A program made the translations under genes and the position numbers. Below are positions 8,474 to 16,891 of a DNA stretch of 64,000 nucleotides, one piece after another. Where the stretch lies: contig NZ_BAGN01000429.1 of the NCBI RefSeq assembly GCF_000308835.1, positions 62,001 to 126,000 on the forward strand, written 5' to 3'. The notes beneath the pieces are model-generated. The model saw nothing but the letters and a program-made list of their open reading frames with translations, did not search any database and had not been told where the DNA came from. Source of the DNA: Nocardia vinacea NBRC 16497. Lineage in GTDB: Bacteria; Actinomycetota; Actinomycetes; Mycobacteriales; Mycobacteriaceae. The stretch's first letter is position 1. Every line of letters starts with the position of its first letter.

Positions 8474-9334
8474 TCAGATGTGGTAGTCGTACCACCTGAG
8501 GTAGCCACCGGCATCCACCCGCATCTGCATACCCGTCACGTAGCGTGATTCGTCCGATGCGAGGAATACCACCATCTCACTGATGTCCTCGGGCTCCACA
8601 TAAGGCACCGGCATCACCTGCTGCACCGGGAAGGCCACCTCGGCATCCTCGCGCGTGGGATTCTCCAGATCCGGACGGAACGCGCGATACATGGGCTCGC
8701 TGTGCAGCATCGGCGTATTGCAGTTGGTTGGGTGAATGACATTGGCACGAATCTTGCGTGGGCCGAACTGTGCCGCGAACTCGTGCATGTATTGGGACAG
8801 CAGGCGTTTGGACAGCGGGTACGCGATACCGCCCGGATCGCTGCCGGGGACGTCCAGTTTCTTCGTGTCCATCAAGCCCGCGGTGGAGCCGGTCGCGATC
8901 ACCGACGCGCCCTCCCCCAGATGCGGCAGTGCCGCCTGAACGGCGTTGATGGTGCCCATCAAATTGGTGGCGATCACGTCGCACCACGCCTGATCCTGCG
9001 GTTCGCCCCTCATCCCGGCGATACCCGCCTGGGCGACCACGATGTCGAGCTTGCCGAATTCGGCGACACCACGCTGGACTGCTCGACGCATCTGTTCCGG
9101 GTCCCGCACATCGGCCTGGATCGTCAGAACGCGTCCGCCGGCCTTCTGCACCAGCCGGGCGGTTTCATCCAGATCTTCCGGTCGCGCCAAGGCGTATCGG
9201 ATCGTCTCGATATCGCGACACAGATCGACCGCGACGATATCGGCGCCCTCCTCCGCCAGTCGCACCGCGTGACTTCGCCCTTGGCCGCGGGCCGCACCCG
9301 TGACGAATGCGACCTTGCCTGCAACACGCCCCAT
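8474..9334 (-). CDS. Mycofactocin-coupled type SDR
   Basis: A 286-residue dehydrogenase with the TGAARGQGRSHAVRLAEEGA signature of the mycofactocin-coupled SDR group, whose tightly held NAD is thought to be re-oxidised through the peptide-derived cofactor mycofactocin. C-terminal YVTGMQMRVDAGG is normal for SDRs. The start at 9334 has AAGGGA upstream; an upstream in-frame start at 9352 has none. Operator site 6 lies 57 bp before the start. It would oxidise an alcohol made in the cluster. A second member of this group is at 37765. Confidence 0.92.
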   Translation of the reverse strand: MGRVAGKVAFVTGAARGQGRSHAVRLAEEGADIVAVDLCRDIETIRYALARPEDLDETARLVQKAGGRVLTIQADVRDPEQMRRAVQRGVAEFGKLDIVVAQAGIAGMRGEPQDQAWCDVIATNLMGTINAVQAALPHLGEGASVIATGSTAGLMDTKKLDVPGSDPGGIAYPLSKRLLSQYMHEFAAQFGPRKIRANVIHPTNCNTPMLHSEPMYRAFRPDLENPTREDAEVAFPVQQVMPVPYVEPEDISEMVVFLASDESRYVTGMQMRVDAGGYLRWYDYHI

Positions 9335-9390
9335 CTCGATTTCCCTTCGCACAGTTTCGATTTCGATGCCCCCATCTGACTAGTCAGCTT

Positions 9391-9407
9391 ACGGAACGAA
9401 TATTCGG
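9391..9407 (+). promoter_or_regulatory. Cluster operator motif, site 6
   Basis: ACGGAACGAATATTCGG, in the promoter of the SDR starting at 9334. This copy is close to symmetric (CGAATATTCG core). Confidence 0.68.
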
Positions 9408-9441
9408 TTCACAAGTGAAACCGACATAACCGCGACCGTGA

Positions 9442-10230
9442 TCAATTACCGAGATAGGCATCGACGAGTTCGACAAGTCCGGCCGTCACGGCGGGGTCAT
9501 CGCTGAGCGGACCGGCGATCGCCGCCAGTGCCGCACCGCGCGGGTCCAGTCCCTCGGCGATGAGTCGGCCGGCCGTGACCAACACCCGGGTCGAGGCGAC
9601 CTCACGGAGCCCGACACCGTCGGCGCGGCGGATGGCGTGACCTATCTGCACCAGTCGCGCGGCCGTCTGCGGATCGACACCCGCTTCGGCGGCGACGATC
9701 TTCTCCTCCACCTCGATCGGCGGGAAGCCGAGCTCGATGGCGACCATGCGCTGGCGCGTCGAATCCTTCAGATCCTTCAACACACTCTGGTATCCGGGGT
9801 TGTAGGACACCACGAGACAGAAACCCTCGGCGGCGTCGAGCGTAACGCCCAGCCGATCGATGGGTAGCTGTCTGCGATGGTCGGCCAGTGGATGGAGCAC
9901 GACCGTTGTGTCCTGTCGGGCTTCGACGATCTCGTCGAGGTAGCAGATCGCGCCCTCGCGCACCGCGCGCGTCAAAGGTCCGTCCACCCAACGTGTTTCG
10001 CCACCGTGCAGCAGGTAGCGGCCGACCAGATCAGCGGTGGTCAGGTCATCGTGGCAGGCGACGGTGATCAGCGGCCGCCCGACGACGTGTGCCATCGCCT
10101 CGACGAATCTCGTTTTCCCACAACCGGTCGGCCCCTTCAGCATGACCGACAAACCCTGCCGGAATGCCGCCCTGAAGACCTGTTCCTCGGTACCGACCGG
10201 CACATAGTAGGGACGTAGCGAAACTGTCAT
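9442..10230 (-). CDS. MoxR-family AAA+ ATPase (NorQ/CbbQ type)
   Basis: ATP-driven chaperone of 262 residues that normally works with a VWA-domain partner to activate or insert a cofactor into an enzyme complex. Walker A is KGPTGCGKTRFVEA near residues 40-53, Walker B is ICYLDEI near 100, and the family C-terminal domain follows. The start at 10230 has GAGGAGA nearby and overlaps the stop of the VWA gene by ATGA, so the pair is coupled. Its client is unknown; a P450, Mo enzyme or the AveC-like membrane protein are candidates. Confidence 0.92.
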   Translation of the reverse strand: MTVSLRPYYVPVGTEEQVFRAAFRQGLSVMLKGPTGCGKTRFVEAMAHVVGRPLITVACHDDLTTADLVGRYLLHGGETRWVDGPLTRAVREGAICYLDEIVEARQDTTVVLHPLADHRRQLPIDRLGVTLDAAEGFCLVVSYNPGYQSVLKDLKDSTRQRMVAIELGFPPIEVEEKIVAAEAGVDPQTAARLVQIGHAIRRADGVGLREVASTRVLVTAGRLIAEGLDPRGAALAAIAGPLSDDPAVTAGLVELVDAYLGN

Positions 10231-11915
10231 GGGGGTCTCCTCGAGATTGTCTGCTGCCGAAGGTCTGCCGCACGAATTGCGTCGCGGAGTAATGGACCGA
10301 TAACCGGCACCAGATCGTCCGGCCCGGGCACGGTCGCATGTGCGGCGGTTCCGAAGACCCGGCGAAGTGCGGCGAGTTCCGCACCGGCACCGATACTCAG
10401 GCACAGACAACCTGTGCCGTGCGCGCGGGCCTCGGCCAAGGCACGCCGCGCGTCGGCCTCCGCATACGGGCCTTCGTAACCGTGGTCGTAGGCGAATCCA
10501 TCGGAGAGCACGACCAATATGCGGCGAGTCGTCCCACCGGAGGCCTCCAATAGTGCGGTGCCGTGCCGGATTACCGCACCCAGGCGCGTATACGCCCCCG
10601 GCACGAGCGCGCCTAGACGGCGCAGCGCGGGCAGGTCGAGGCGATCGTCGAACCTCTTCACCCGCACCAAACGGACAGCGGATCGCCCGTGGGAATAGAA
10701 GCCGTACAGTGCGACTCGATTGCCCAGACCGTCGAGCGCGGTGGTGAGCGACGCGGCCGCGGCTCGCTGGAGTTCGTGCACCGACGCTCCGCCGGTGCTC
10801 GGCATGGCCGTCGAGCCGGAGACATCGAGCAGGACCAGAACCGCGAGATCGTGTCTGCGCCGGACACTTTCGATATAGACCGCACCGTCGGGCGTCGCCC
10901 CGGTCAGGGCATCGACCCGCTCCTCGACGGCCGCGTCCACATCCAGATCGTCACCTTGCGGCCGTCGATGACGGCGCTCCAGGCTCAGGCCCAAGCGGGC
11001 CAGCGGTCGATACAGTCCGGGACCGGTGACCACGACCGGTGTGCCGAGATCGCGCGGATCCAGCTCGGTCACGGTGCACCAGTCGGGCCGGTAGCGTCTG
11101 CGGCCGAGATCCCATTCCGGGTACGCGATACCGCGACGTCGGATCGCCGGTACCGCAGCACGCAGCGCGGCGGTACCGATCACCGGTCCGGTGCCGCGCA
11201 GACGCGCCGCGGCGACCCGCATGACTCGCGGCCGGTCCCCACCGGTGGCGCCGCCCTGCGAGGTGCGGCCGAATCCGATCATGCGCTCGAACAGCCTCGA
11301 TAGTGCCCCTCGACCGCCGACCAGGTCGATGCTCAACGATGGGGCCGCCGAATCGTCTTCGGTTTCGGATTCGGGCTTCCGGCGAGCGGTTTCGTCGTCG
11401 ACCGAATGTTGCCCGAGAGCCGCCGCGCCGACCGGAGGGCTTTCCGAGGCCACCGTCAGGCGTTCGGGATGGATAGCGCCGAAGCTCCGAGGCGGATCAG
11501 GCAGCGGATCGGCTCCACGCGCGACGGCCAACGATGCCACAGCCGAACCGACGCGCCCAGCCAGTTCAGCGTCGACGAGCGACTGCACCGACCATGGCAG
11601 CGCGAGCCTGTTGACAGCCAAGGCCCGATGGCCCTCGATCGCCAGGTATCGCCGGGCCAGCGCGGGCCGACGGGCCAGTGGCCGAACGACTTCGGGCGCG
11701 AGGCTACCGGCGGCGAGCAACGATGCCAGCACGGCGACAGCCGTGATCTGCTCCCGGATCGGGGCAGCCGGATCGAGGTGGACGCGGCTGCCGTCGGTCC
11801 AGGCGAGTTCGCCGGCCTGTGCCGAGGCCACCTCTAGCGGCCGACCGGCGATACCTGAAGCCAGCAATCCGAATCGGTCCGGGTGCCGCCCGGGATCAGG
11901 GCCGACCGCGATCAT
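10227..11915 (-). CDS. VWA-domain protein, NorD/CbbO-like
   Basis: A 562-residue partner of the adjacent MoxR ATPase. The C-terminal third is a von Willebrand A domain with the MIDAS motif VLLDVSGSTAMPS near residues 365-377, followed by ILVVLSDGFAYD. The N-terminal part is rich in Ala/Arg and lacks membrane segments. NorD/CbbO proteins with NorQ/CbbQ ATPases remodel or activate metalloenzymes. It is translationally coupled to the ATPase gene. The start region is uncertain because the ribosome-binding site is weak; a 29-codon ORF upstream may couple it to the AveC-like gene. Confidence 0.88.
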   Translation of the reverse strand: MIAVGPDPGRHPDRFGLLASGIAGRPLEVASAQAGELAWTDGSRVHLDPAAPIREQITAVAVLASLLAAGSLAPEVVRPLARRPALARRYLAIEGHRALAVNRLALPWSVQSLVDAELAGRVGSAVASLAVARGADPLPDPPRSFGAIHPERLTVASESPPVGAAALGQHSVDDETARRKPESETEDDSAAPSLSIDLVGGRGALSRLFERMIGFGRTSQGGATGGDRPRVMRVAAARLRGTGPVIGTAALRAAVPAIRRRGIAYPEWDLGRRRYRPDWCTVTELDPRDLGTPVVVTGPGLYRPLARLGLSLERRHRRPQGDDLDVDAAVEERVDALTGATPDGAVYIESVRRRHDLAVLVLLDVSGSTAMPSTGGASVHELQRAAAASLTTALDGLGNRVALYGFYSHGRSAVRLVRVKRFDDRLDLPALRRLGALVPGAYTRLGAVIRHGTALLEASGGTTRRILVVLSDGFAYDHGYEGPYAEADARRALAEARAHGTGCLCLSIGAGAELAALRRVFGTAAHATVPGPDDLVPVIGPLLRDAIRAADLRQQTISRRPP

Positions 11916-11985
11916 CCGATTCCCACGGCTCGTCCCGCCGCCGACGCGAATTCGGCAGGCCGAGCTCGCCGCCGACCTCAGCCAT
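11896..11985 (-). CDS. Possible 29-residue micro-ORF
   Basis: ATG at 11985 overlaps the AveC-like stop and the ORF ends 20 bases inside the VWA gene, so it bridges the only larger gap in this unit. The peptide is short, acidic/arginine-rich and resembles nothing known to me. It may act only in translational coupling, or be chance. Confidence 0.25.
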   Translation of the reverse strand: MAEVGGELGLPNSRRRRDEPWESDDRGRP

Positions 11986-13120
11986 TGTTCACTCCGCAGC
12001 GGCCGCCATCCGCGGGCGGGGTCACGGCGGGGCGGCCGGATTGCGCGCTCTCCCAGCCGGCCCAGATCCCGGCGGAGTATGGGCCGGGCTGTCCGGCCTT
12101 CTCGTAGAAGCCTTGCGGGTCATACACTTTCGCCTCCGGAAACGGCCATGGACAGGCCACCGATGTGGCGACTCGCGTATCGCGAATGAGCGTGAAACCA
12201 GCCCCGTAGCAGAAGTACGCGACGTTCACGATCACGAACATCACCATGAACGCACCCAGCGCGGGCCTGCCGCGGAACAGTCGCACGCGCAGCGCCAATT
12301 TCTCGGCGACGGTACGACCGGTGTCGTCCCGATAGAGCAGCACGCCCGCCGGGATCATCACGACCGTGACGAGCGCCGACTCCCAGATCAGCGGAAACTG
12401 GTACGACTCACCGGTGAATACCGAACCGAACGGAATGACCTGCGAATAGATGTACAGCTGAGTCCGGACCAGAAAGCATTCCAGCAGTGCGTCGAAGACG
12501 AACCCGATAGCGAGAATCAAAGCGGCCAAGCAGATCAGGGGATGCCGCCAGATGAACGAGCCGGGCGCCCGGCGGGCCTGAATTCGTCGCAGCAGCCAGA
12601 TTGCCGGAAAGAACGGTCCGAGATAGAAAGTCGCGTAACCGATCACGATGAACGGCTCGACCGTCGGCGACAGCGATACCAGCGGCCAATGCGGCGGCCA
12701 GTGCCACAGTTGCGGGTTGTAGACGGCGTACGGCGCCCAATTCATGATCGGGTCCTGCCACACGATCGCCGTTGTCACCAGCACCATCAACAGCACCGGG
12801 TGGCGCGGATGGCGCCGCCACATGACCACCACCACCGTGATCAGCGCGACCATCATGACGACGGTCCCGATCTCGTGCAGCGTGATCCAGTGGTCCCAGC
12901 CGAACAGCGGCCGCACCGGACGGGGCGCACCGCTCACTTCGGGGTTCGCGATGCGCGGATCGTCGGCGCCGCGCCGGGCGTTGGCGGCGATCAATCCGAT
13001 CACTACAACGATCACCGCCACCACTGCGATCGGCGGCCACCTTCGTGCCGCCTGCCCTCCTGCGGCCGGATCCGTTGTGCCGGTCGATATTTCGCTCGTA
13101 TCCGATTTCGACGATGTCAT
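11978..13120 (-). CDS. AveC-like multi-pass membrane protein
   Basis: A 380-residue membrane protein with about seven or eight predicted hydrophobic segments, the first IAVVAVIVVVIGLIAANA near residue 30. It resembles the spirocyclase AveC family, named after the Streptomyces avermitilis enzyme of avermectin spiroketal formation. Features include the WQDPIMNWAPYAVYNPQLWH loop and the CPWPFPEAKVYDPQGFYEK tail. Homologues occur in nocardial and mycobacterial catabolic clusters with no proven role. The start at 13120 lies four bases after the preceding stop. In this context it could be a membrane oxidoreductase or cyclase, or a substrate-handling protein. Confidence 0.75.
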   Translation of the reverse strand: MTSSKSDTSEISTGTTDPAAGGQAARRWPPIAVVAVIVVVIGLIAANARRGADDPRIANPEVSGAPRPVRPLFGWDHWITLHEIGTVVMMVALITVVVVMWRRHPRHPVLLMVLVTTAIVWQDPIMNWAPYAVYNPQLWHWPPHWPLVSLSPTVEPFIVIGYATFYLGPFFPAIWLLRRIQARRAPGSFIWRHPLICLAALILAIGFVFDALLECFLVRTQLYIYSQVIPFGSVFTGESYQFPLIWESALVTVVMIPAGVLLYRDDTGRTVAEKLALRVRLFRGRPALGAFMVMFVIVNVAYFCYGAGFTLIRDTRVATSVACPWPFPEAKVYDPQGFYEKAGQPGPYSAGIWAGWESAQSGRPAVTPPADGGRCGVNNG

Positions 13121-13124
13121 GGTT

Positions 13125-14261
13125 TCAGTCCTCACCGAATCGCGCGACGAGATGCGAATTCTGTCCGTCCGGATCCAATTTGCGGGCAACGAGATAACCG
13201 GCGCCCATCCAGCCCCGCCGAGTCCACTTCCCGAAGGAAAGCCGGGTCCCGGGTGCACCCGCGGCGGCGGGGAGCATCTTCACCCGCTCCATGGCCTCCT
13301 TCACCCCGCGCGGCGACAGCGGATGAGCGTCGGCGAACGCGTGCAGCAGCACGGTCGCGATATCCCGGTTCATCACCGGCACGCAATACTGCGGACGGCG
13401 TCCGTAGGCAGTCTCGTATTCGTCCAGGAACCGCTGTCCGACCGCGTTTCCCTCGTCGTACTGATCCACACCCGTCCAGCCGAGGAACGCCCGCCACAGA
13501 AGCGGATTGATCCAGGCATTCTGGAATGCGGTGCCCATGAAGCGGGGCGGGTCCCAGTCGAGCGCGTGCAGCGCGGGCGTGACCATGGTGACGCCGAATC
13601 CGAAGCCGCAGTGCACAATTGCGCTCGCCTTGGCTTCCTGCAGTGTGCGCACCGCGGGGCTGATGTCCTGGGCCGTCTGCGGGATCTGCGCCTCGGCCAC
13701 GATCCGGATGCCCTGCTCCCGGCACACGCGGCGAAAGTTCTTGATGTAGCTCTCGCCGACCAGTGACTGTTCGACGAGTGCGCCGACGTCGGTGTGTCCG
13801 CCCTTGGCCAGCAGATGTGCCCAGAACACCGGTTCATCGGTCATCGAGCCCTGCGGCAAGGCGAATGTCCACTCACCGAGCCAGTCGTCGGTCCCGGACA
13901 CATTGATCGCCGGAACGCGGAATCGCCGTTCGATCTCCTCGCGGGTGGGGACCGCATTGTCGGTGATGTGCGGTCCGAAGACCGCCAGGCAGCCCTCGTC
14001 GACGAGTTCGCCGTAGGCGTCGATCACCGCCTTCACCGAGCCCTTCGGCAACCCCTCCACCTCGCGGAACACGATCTCGACGGGGCGGTCGATGATGCCC
14101 TGCCCGCGGCCCTGTTCGAAGACCAGATCGAATGGGCGGGTCAGATCCGCGCGCATCTCGGGCGGATAGCCCTCCGGGAGTCGGAAGTCGAACAGATAAC
14201 CGAGTTTGATCGGCTCGGCAGTGCTTTCGTAGGCCACGTCACTCTCCGTCCGCACGGCCAT
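13125..14261 (-). CDS. Periplasmic-binding-protein-fold protein without signal peptide
   Basis: A 378-residue protein of the branched-chain amino-acid type substrate-binding family (type 1 fold): IKLGYLFDF at the start, then a lobe ending VFGPHITDNAVPTREE and a second lobe with GYLVARKLD. No signal peptide or lipobox is visible and no ABC permease or ATPase lies nearby, unlike a true importer. It is first in the unit with the AveC-like, VWA and MoxR genes, behind operator site 7. It may bind a substrate or CoA ester in the cytosol, or be exported from an unrecognised start. Confidence 0.82.
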   Translation of the reverse strand: MAVRTESDVAYESTAEPIKLGYLFDFRLPEGYPPEMRADLTRPFDLVFEQGRGQGIIDRPVEIVFREVEGLPKGSVKAVIDAYGELVDEGCLAVFGPHITDNAVPTREEIERRFRVPAINVSGTDDWLGEWTFALPQGSMTDEPVFWAHLLAKGGHTDVGALVEQSLVGESYIKNFRRVCREQGIRIVAEAQIPQTAQDISPAVRTLQEAKASAIVHCGFGFGVTMVTPALHALDWDPPRFMGTAFQNAWINPLLWRAFLGWTGVDQYDEGNAVGQRFLDEYETAYGRRPQYCVPVMNRDIATVLLHAFADAHPLSPRGVKEAMERVKMLPAAAGAPGTRLSFGKWTRRGWMGAGYLVARKLDPDGQNSHLVARFGED

Positions 14262-14273
14262 TCTCAGGCCGAA

Positions 14274-14290
14274 CCTAAAATTCGTTCAGA
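14274..14290 (-). promoter_or_regulatory. Cluster operator motif, site 7
   Basis: Minus strand TCTGAACGAATTTTAGG, 13 bp before the binding-protein gene start at 14261. Faces site 8 across a divergent promoter region. Confidence 0.66.
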
Positions 14291-14434
14291 ATGTAACGTA
14301 GCGGTTCCGGCGCCGTCAACGGATCGATCAGGCCTGCTTGATGCCAATTCCCAAGCGTTGCACCTGACCTGGTCGGACGGCCTCGATCGTCCGCAGAGAC
14401 CGTTGACGCGACCATTCGACTCACCTACGCTGAC

Positions 14435-14451
14435 CCGGAACGAATATTCGG
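14435..14451 (+). promoter_or_regulatory. Cluster operator motif, site 8
   Basis: CCGGAACGAATATTCGG, 20 bp before the P450 start at 14471. Shares 15 of 17 bases with site 6. Confidence 0.68.
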
Positions 14452-14470
14452 TCAGATGCGAGGAGAAGCC

Positions 14471-15727
14471 GTGGACACCCCTGTTCGGACCACGACCGAC
14501 GATGCGAATGCCGACCAGGATCGCCGCGCCGGCGACGACAGCGACTTCGAAGTGTTCGACGATGCCGTCGCGGGCGATGTCCGTGACCCGTACCCGGAGC
14601 TGGCCCGCGCCAGGCAAACCAATCCGGTGCAGCGACTGGACACATCGAACATGCCGCACGCCGACAATCAGGCGGTGTTCTTCGTCTACGGCTACGACGA
14701 CATACTCGAGGTGCTGCGCGACGGGGCGAAGTTCTCTTCCGGGCACATCATCGACATGCTGCTCGGCGACATCATGGGCAAGCACATCATGCTCGGAATG
14801 GACGATCCCGAACATCGTCGCTACCGCGGGCTGGTATCGACCGCGTTCCGGCAGAAAGCGTTGGCGCGCTGGGAAACCGAACTCGTCGGCCCCGTCGCCG
14901 ACGAACTCATCGATGGCTTCGCCGACCGCGGTCGAGCCGAGCTGGTCAAGGAATTCACCTTCCCGTTCCCGACGAAGGTGATCGCGGGCATGCTCGGGCT
15001 GCCGCGTGAGGATTACAAGCAGTTCCAGCGCTGGTCGATCGCCATTCTCAGCTTCCACACCCAGCGCGAGCGGGCCGTCGCGGCCGCACAGGAGGTCAAG
15101 GAATACCTCGCCACAATTCTCGATGAACGGCGCCGGTCCCCGCGGGAGGATTTGATCAGCGATCTGGCCCGCGCCGAGCTGGACGGTGAGCGCCTGACCG
15201 ACGAGGAGATCTTCTCGTTCCTGCGACTGCTGTTGCCCGCCGGTGTCGAGACGACCTACCGCTCCACCGGGAACATGCTGATGACACTGCTGTCGCGCCC
15301 GGCCGAACTCGAAGCGATCCGCACCAATCGCGCGCTCGTGCCACGGGCGATCGAGGAGGTGCTGCGGTATGAGACGCCACTGCTGAATATCACTCGATTG
15401 GCCACTCAGGACACCGTGCTGTCGGGTGTTCCCATCCCGGCAGGGTCGACGGTCATGCTCATGCTCGCCGCGGCGAATCGGGACGAGAACCGCTGGCCGG
15501 ATCCGGACCGCCTCGATATCGTCCGCGCCTCGCGGCCGCATATGTCGTTCGGTCAGGGCGCACATCTGTGCCTCGGAATTCACTTGGCGCGCACGGAAAT
15601 GCGTGTTGCGCTCAATCGGTTGCTCGATCGCCTGCCCGATCTGCGCCTCGACCCGGACGGCGACGACCCCCATATCCGCGGTCAAGTGTTCCGCTCGCCC
15701 ACCGCACTGCCAGTGCTGTTCGGGTAG
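14471..15727 (+). CDS. Cytochrome P450
   Basis: A 418-residue soluble P450. Seen: LLPAGVETTYRST in the I-helix near 255, EEVLRYETP (ExxR) near 295, and SFGQGAHLCLGIHLAR with the heme Cys near 367. The GTG at 14471 is preceded by GAGGAGAA; an ATG 15 bases upstream has no such site. It is the first gene of an operon with two acyl-CoA dehydrogenases, 6 bp before the next start, so it probably acts on the same acid or its CoA ester. Distinct from the P450s at 20306 and 45918, closer in style to the one at 1739. Confidence 0.96.
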   Translation: MDTPVRTTTDDANADQDRRAGDDSDFEVFDDAVAGDVRDPYPELARARQTNPVQRLDTSNMPHADNQAVFFVYGYDDILEVLRDGAKFSSGHIIDMLLGDIMGKHIMLGMDDPEHRRYRGLVSTAFRQKALARWETELVGPVADELIDGFADRGRAELVKEFTFPFPTKVIAGMLGLPREDYKQFQRWSIAILSFHTQRERAVAAAQEVKEYLATILDERRRSPREDLISDLARAELDGERLTDEEIFSFLRLLLPAGVETTYRSTGNMLMTLLSRPAELEAIRTNRALVPRAIEEVLRYETPLLNITRLATQDTVLSGVPIPAGSTVMLMLAAANRDENRWPDPDRLDIVRASRPHMSFGQGAHLCLGIHLARTEMRVALNRLLDRLPDLRLDPDGDDPHIRGQVFRSPTALPVLFG

Positions 15728-15733
15728 GTCCGC

Positions 15734-16891
15734 GTGGACTTCTCCCTGCCCGCGCACGTCGAGGAATTCCGAGACGAGCTGCGCACCTGGTTGGCCGAGC
15801 ATTTGACCGATGACATCGTGGCGGCGAGCAAGCACATCGGCGACGACCCCGCCGCGTTCGAGATCGTGCGCGACTGGAATCGCACCATGGCCGACGCCGG
15901 ATGGGGCGCCGTGTCCTGGCCGGAAGAGTACGGCGGTCGTGGGGCGGGCCCGCTGGAGCAGTTGGTCTATGTGGAAGAAACGGTGCACGCTCGTGCTCCG
16001 CTGCCCGTCAATATCATCGGCCTGAACAATATCGGCCCGGCGATCATGCACTACGGGACACCTGAGCAGAAACGAACGCTGCTCCCGCGCATGGTCCGCG
16101 CGGACGATATCTGGTGCCAGGGCATGTCCGAACCCGACTCCGGCTCGGACCTCGCATCACTGCGCACCCGCGCGCTGCGCGTGGGCGAAGAGTACGTGGT
16201 CACCGGTCAGAAGATCTGGACCTCGCTGGCCCAGCGCGCACACTGGTGCCAGCTGTTCGTCCGCACCGATCCGGCAGCCCCCAAACACCAAGGCATTTCG
16301 TGCCTCATCGTGAATATGAGACGGCCCGGAATCAAGGTGCGGCCGCTGACCACGCTGACCGGCGAGGCCGAATTCGCCGAGATATTCCTCGATGAGGTAC
16401 GGGTGCCGCGCACCGCCCTACTCGGTCCGGTGCACCAGGGCTGGCAGGTGGCCACCACCACGCTCGGCCACGAGCGGGCCAATGCCGCCCGGCTGTATTC
16501 GGAACTGCAGGTCCGGCTCGACGATCTCGTCACCGACCTCGACGAGACCGGCGGCGATGGCGACGCCCCGCTGGACGATCCGACCACCCTGCATCGGCTC
16601 GGGGAGGTGGCGGTGCGGATCGCATTTCTCGAAGACCTTTGCCGCCGAGCGGTTTCGGCGGCGATGGCAGGCAGCGACGCGATCGGTTCGGCCAGCCTCG
16701 CCAAGACCGTATGGGGCGAGCTGGGCCAAGATCTGGCCACGCTCGGTTTCGATGTGCTCGGTCCGCATGCCGCCGGCGGCAAGTGGGCGAAAATGCGGTT
16801 GGCCGCACGCGCCCTGACCATCGCGGGTGGCACCACACAGATCAACAAGAACATCACCGCAACTCGCGCCCTTGGACTGCCGCACCGATGA
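15734..16891 (+). CDS. Acyl-CoA dehydrogenase, first of a pair
   Basis: FAD enzyme that introduces a 2,3-double bond into an acyl-CoA; 385 residues. Typical elements: WPEEYGGRGAGPLEQ, the CQGMSEPDSGSDLAS flavin region near residue 130, TGQKIWTS, and a C-terminal IAGGTTQINKN. GTG start just after the P450 stop. Its stop overlaps the start of a second acyl-CoA dehydrogenase (ATGA). Adjacent pairs of this kind in mycobacterial steroid catabolism (for example FadE28/FadE29) form alpha2beta2 enzymes; this pair may do the same. Confidence 0.94.
   Translation: MDFSLPAHVEEFRDELRTWLAEHLTDDIVAASKHIGDDPAAFEIVRDWNRTMADAGWGAVSWPEEYGGRGAGPLEQLVYVEETVHARAPLPVNIIGLNNIGPAIMHYGTPEQKRTLLPRMVRADDIWCQGMSEPDSGSDLASLRTRALRVGEEYVVTGQKIWTSLAQRAHWCQLFVRTDPAAPKHQGISCLIVNMRRPGIKVRPLTTLTGEAEFAEIFLDEVRVPRTALLGPVHQGWQVATTTLGHERANAARLYSELQVRLDDLVTDLDETGGDGDAPLDDPTTLHRLGEVAVRIAFLEDLCRRAVSAAMAGSDAIGSASLAKTVWGELGQDLATLGFDVLGPHAAGGKWAKMRLAARALTIAGGTTQINKNITATRALGLPHR

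Noticed and set aside
11819..13510. Long plus-strand frame opposite the VWA and AveC-like genes
   Set aside because: His/Arg/Asp-rich shadow typical of the complement of membrane-protein coding sequence.
14264..16051. Long open frame antisense to the P450 and acyl-CoA dehydrogenase genes
   Set aside because: It is the complement of well-supported genes, has no family resemblance, and is explained by the lack of stops in high-GC antisense frames.
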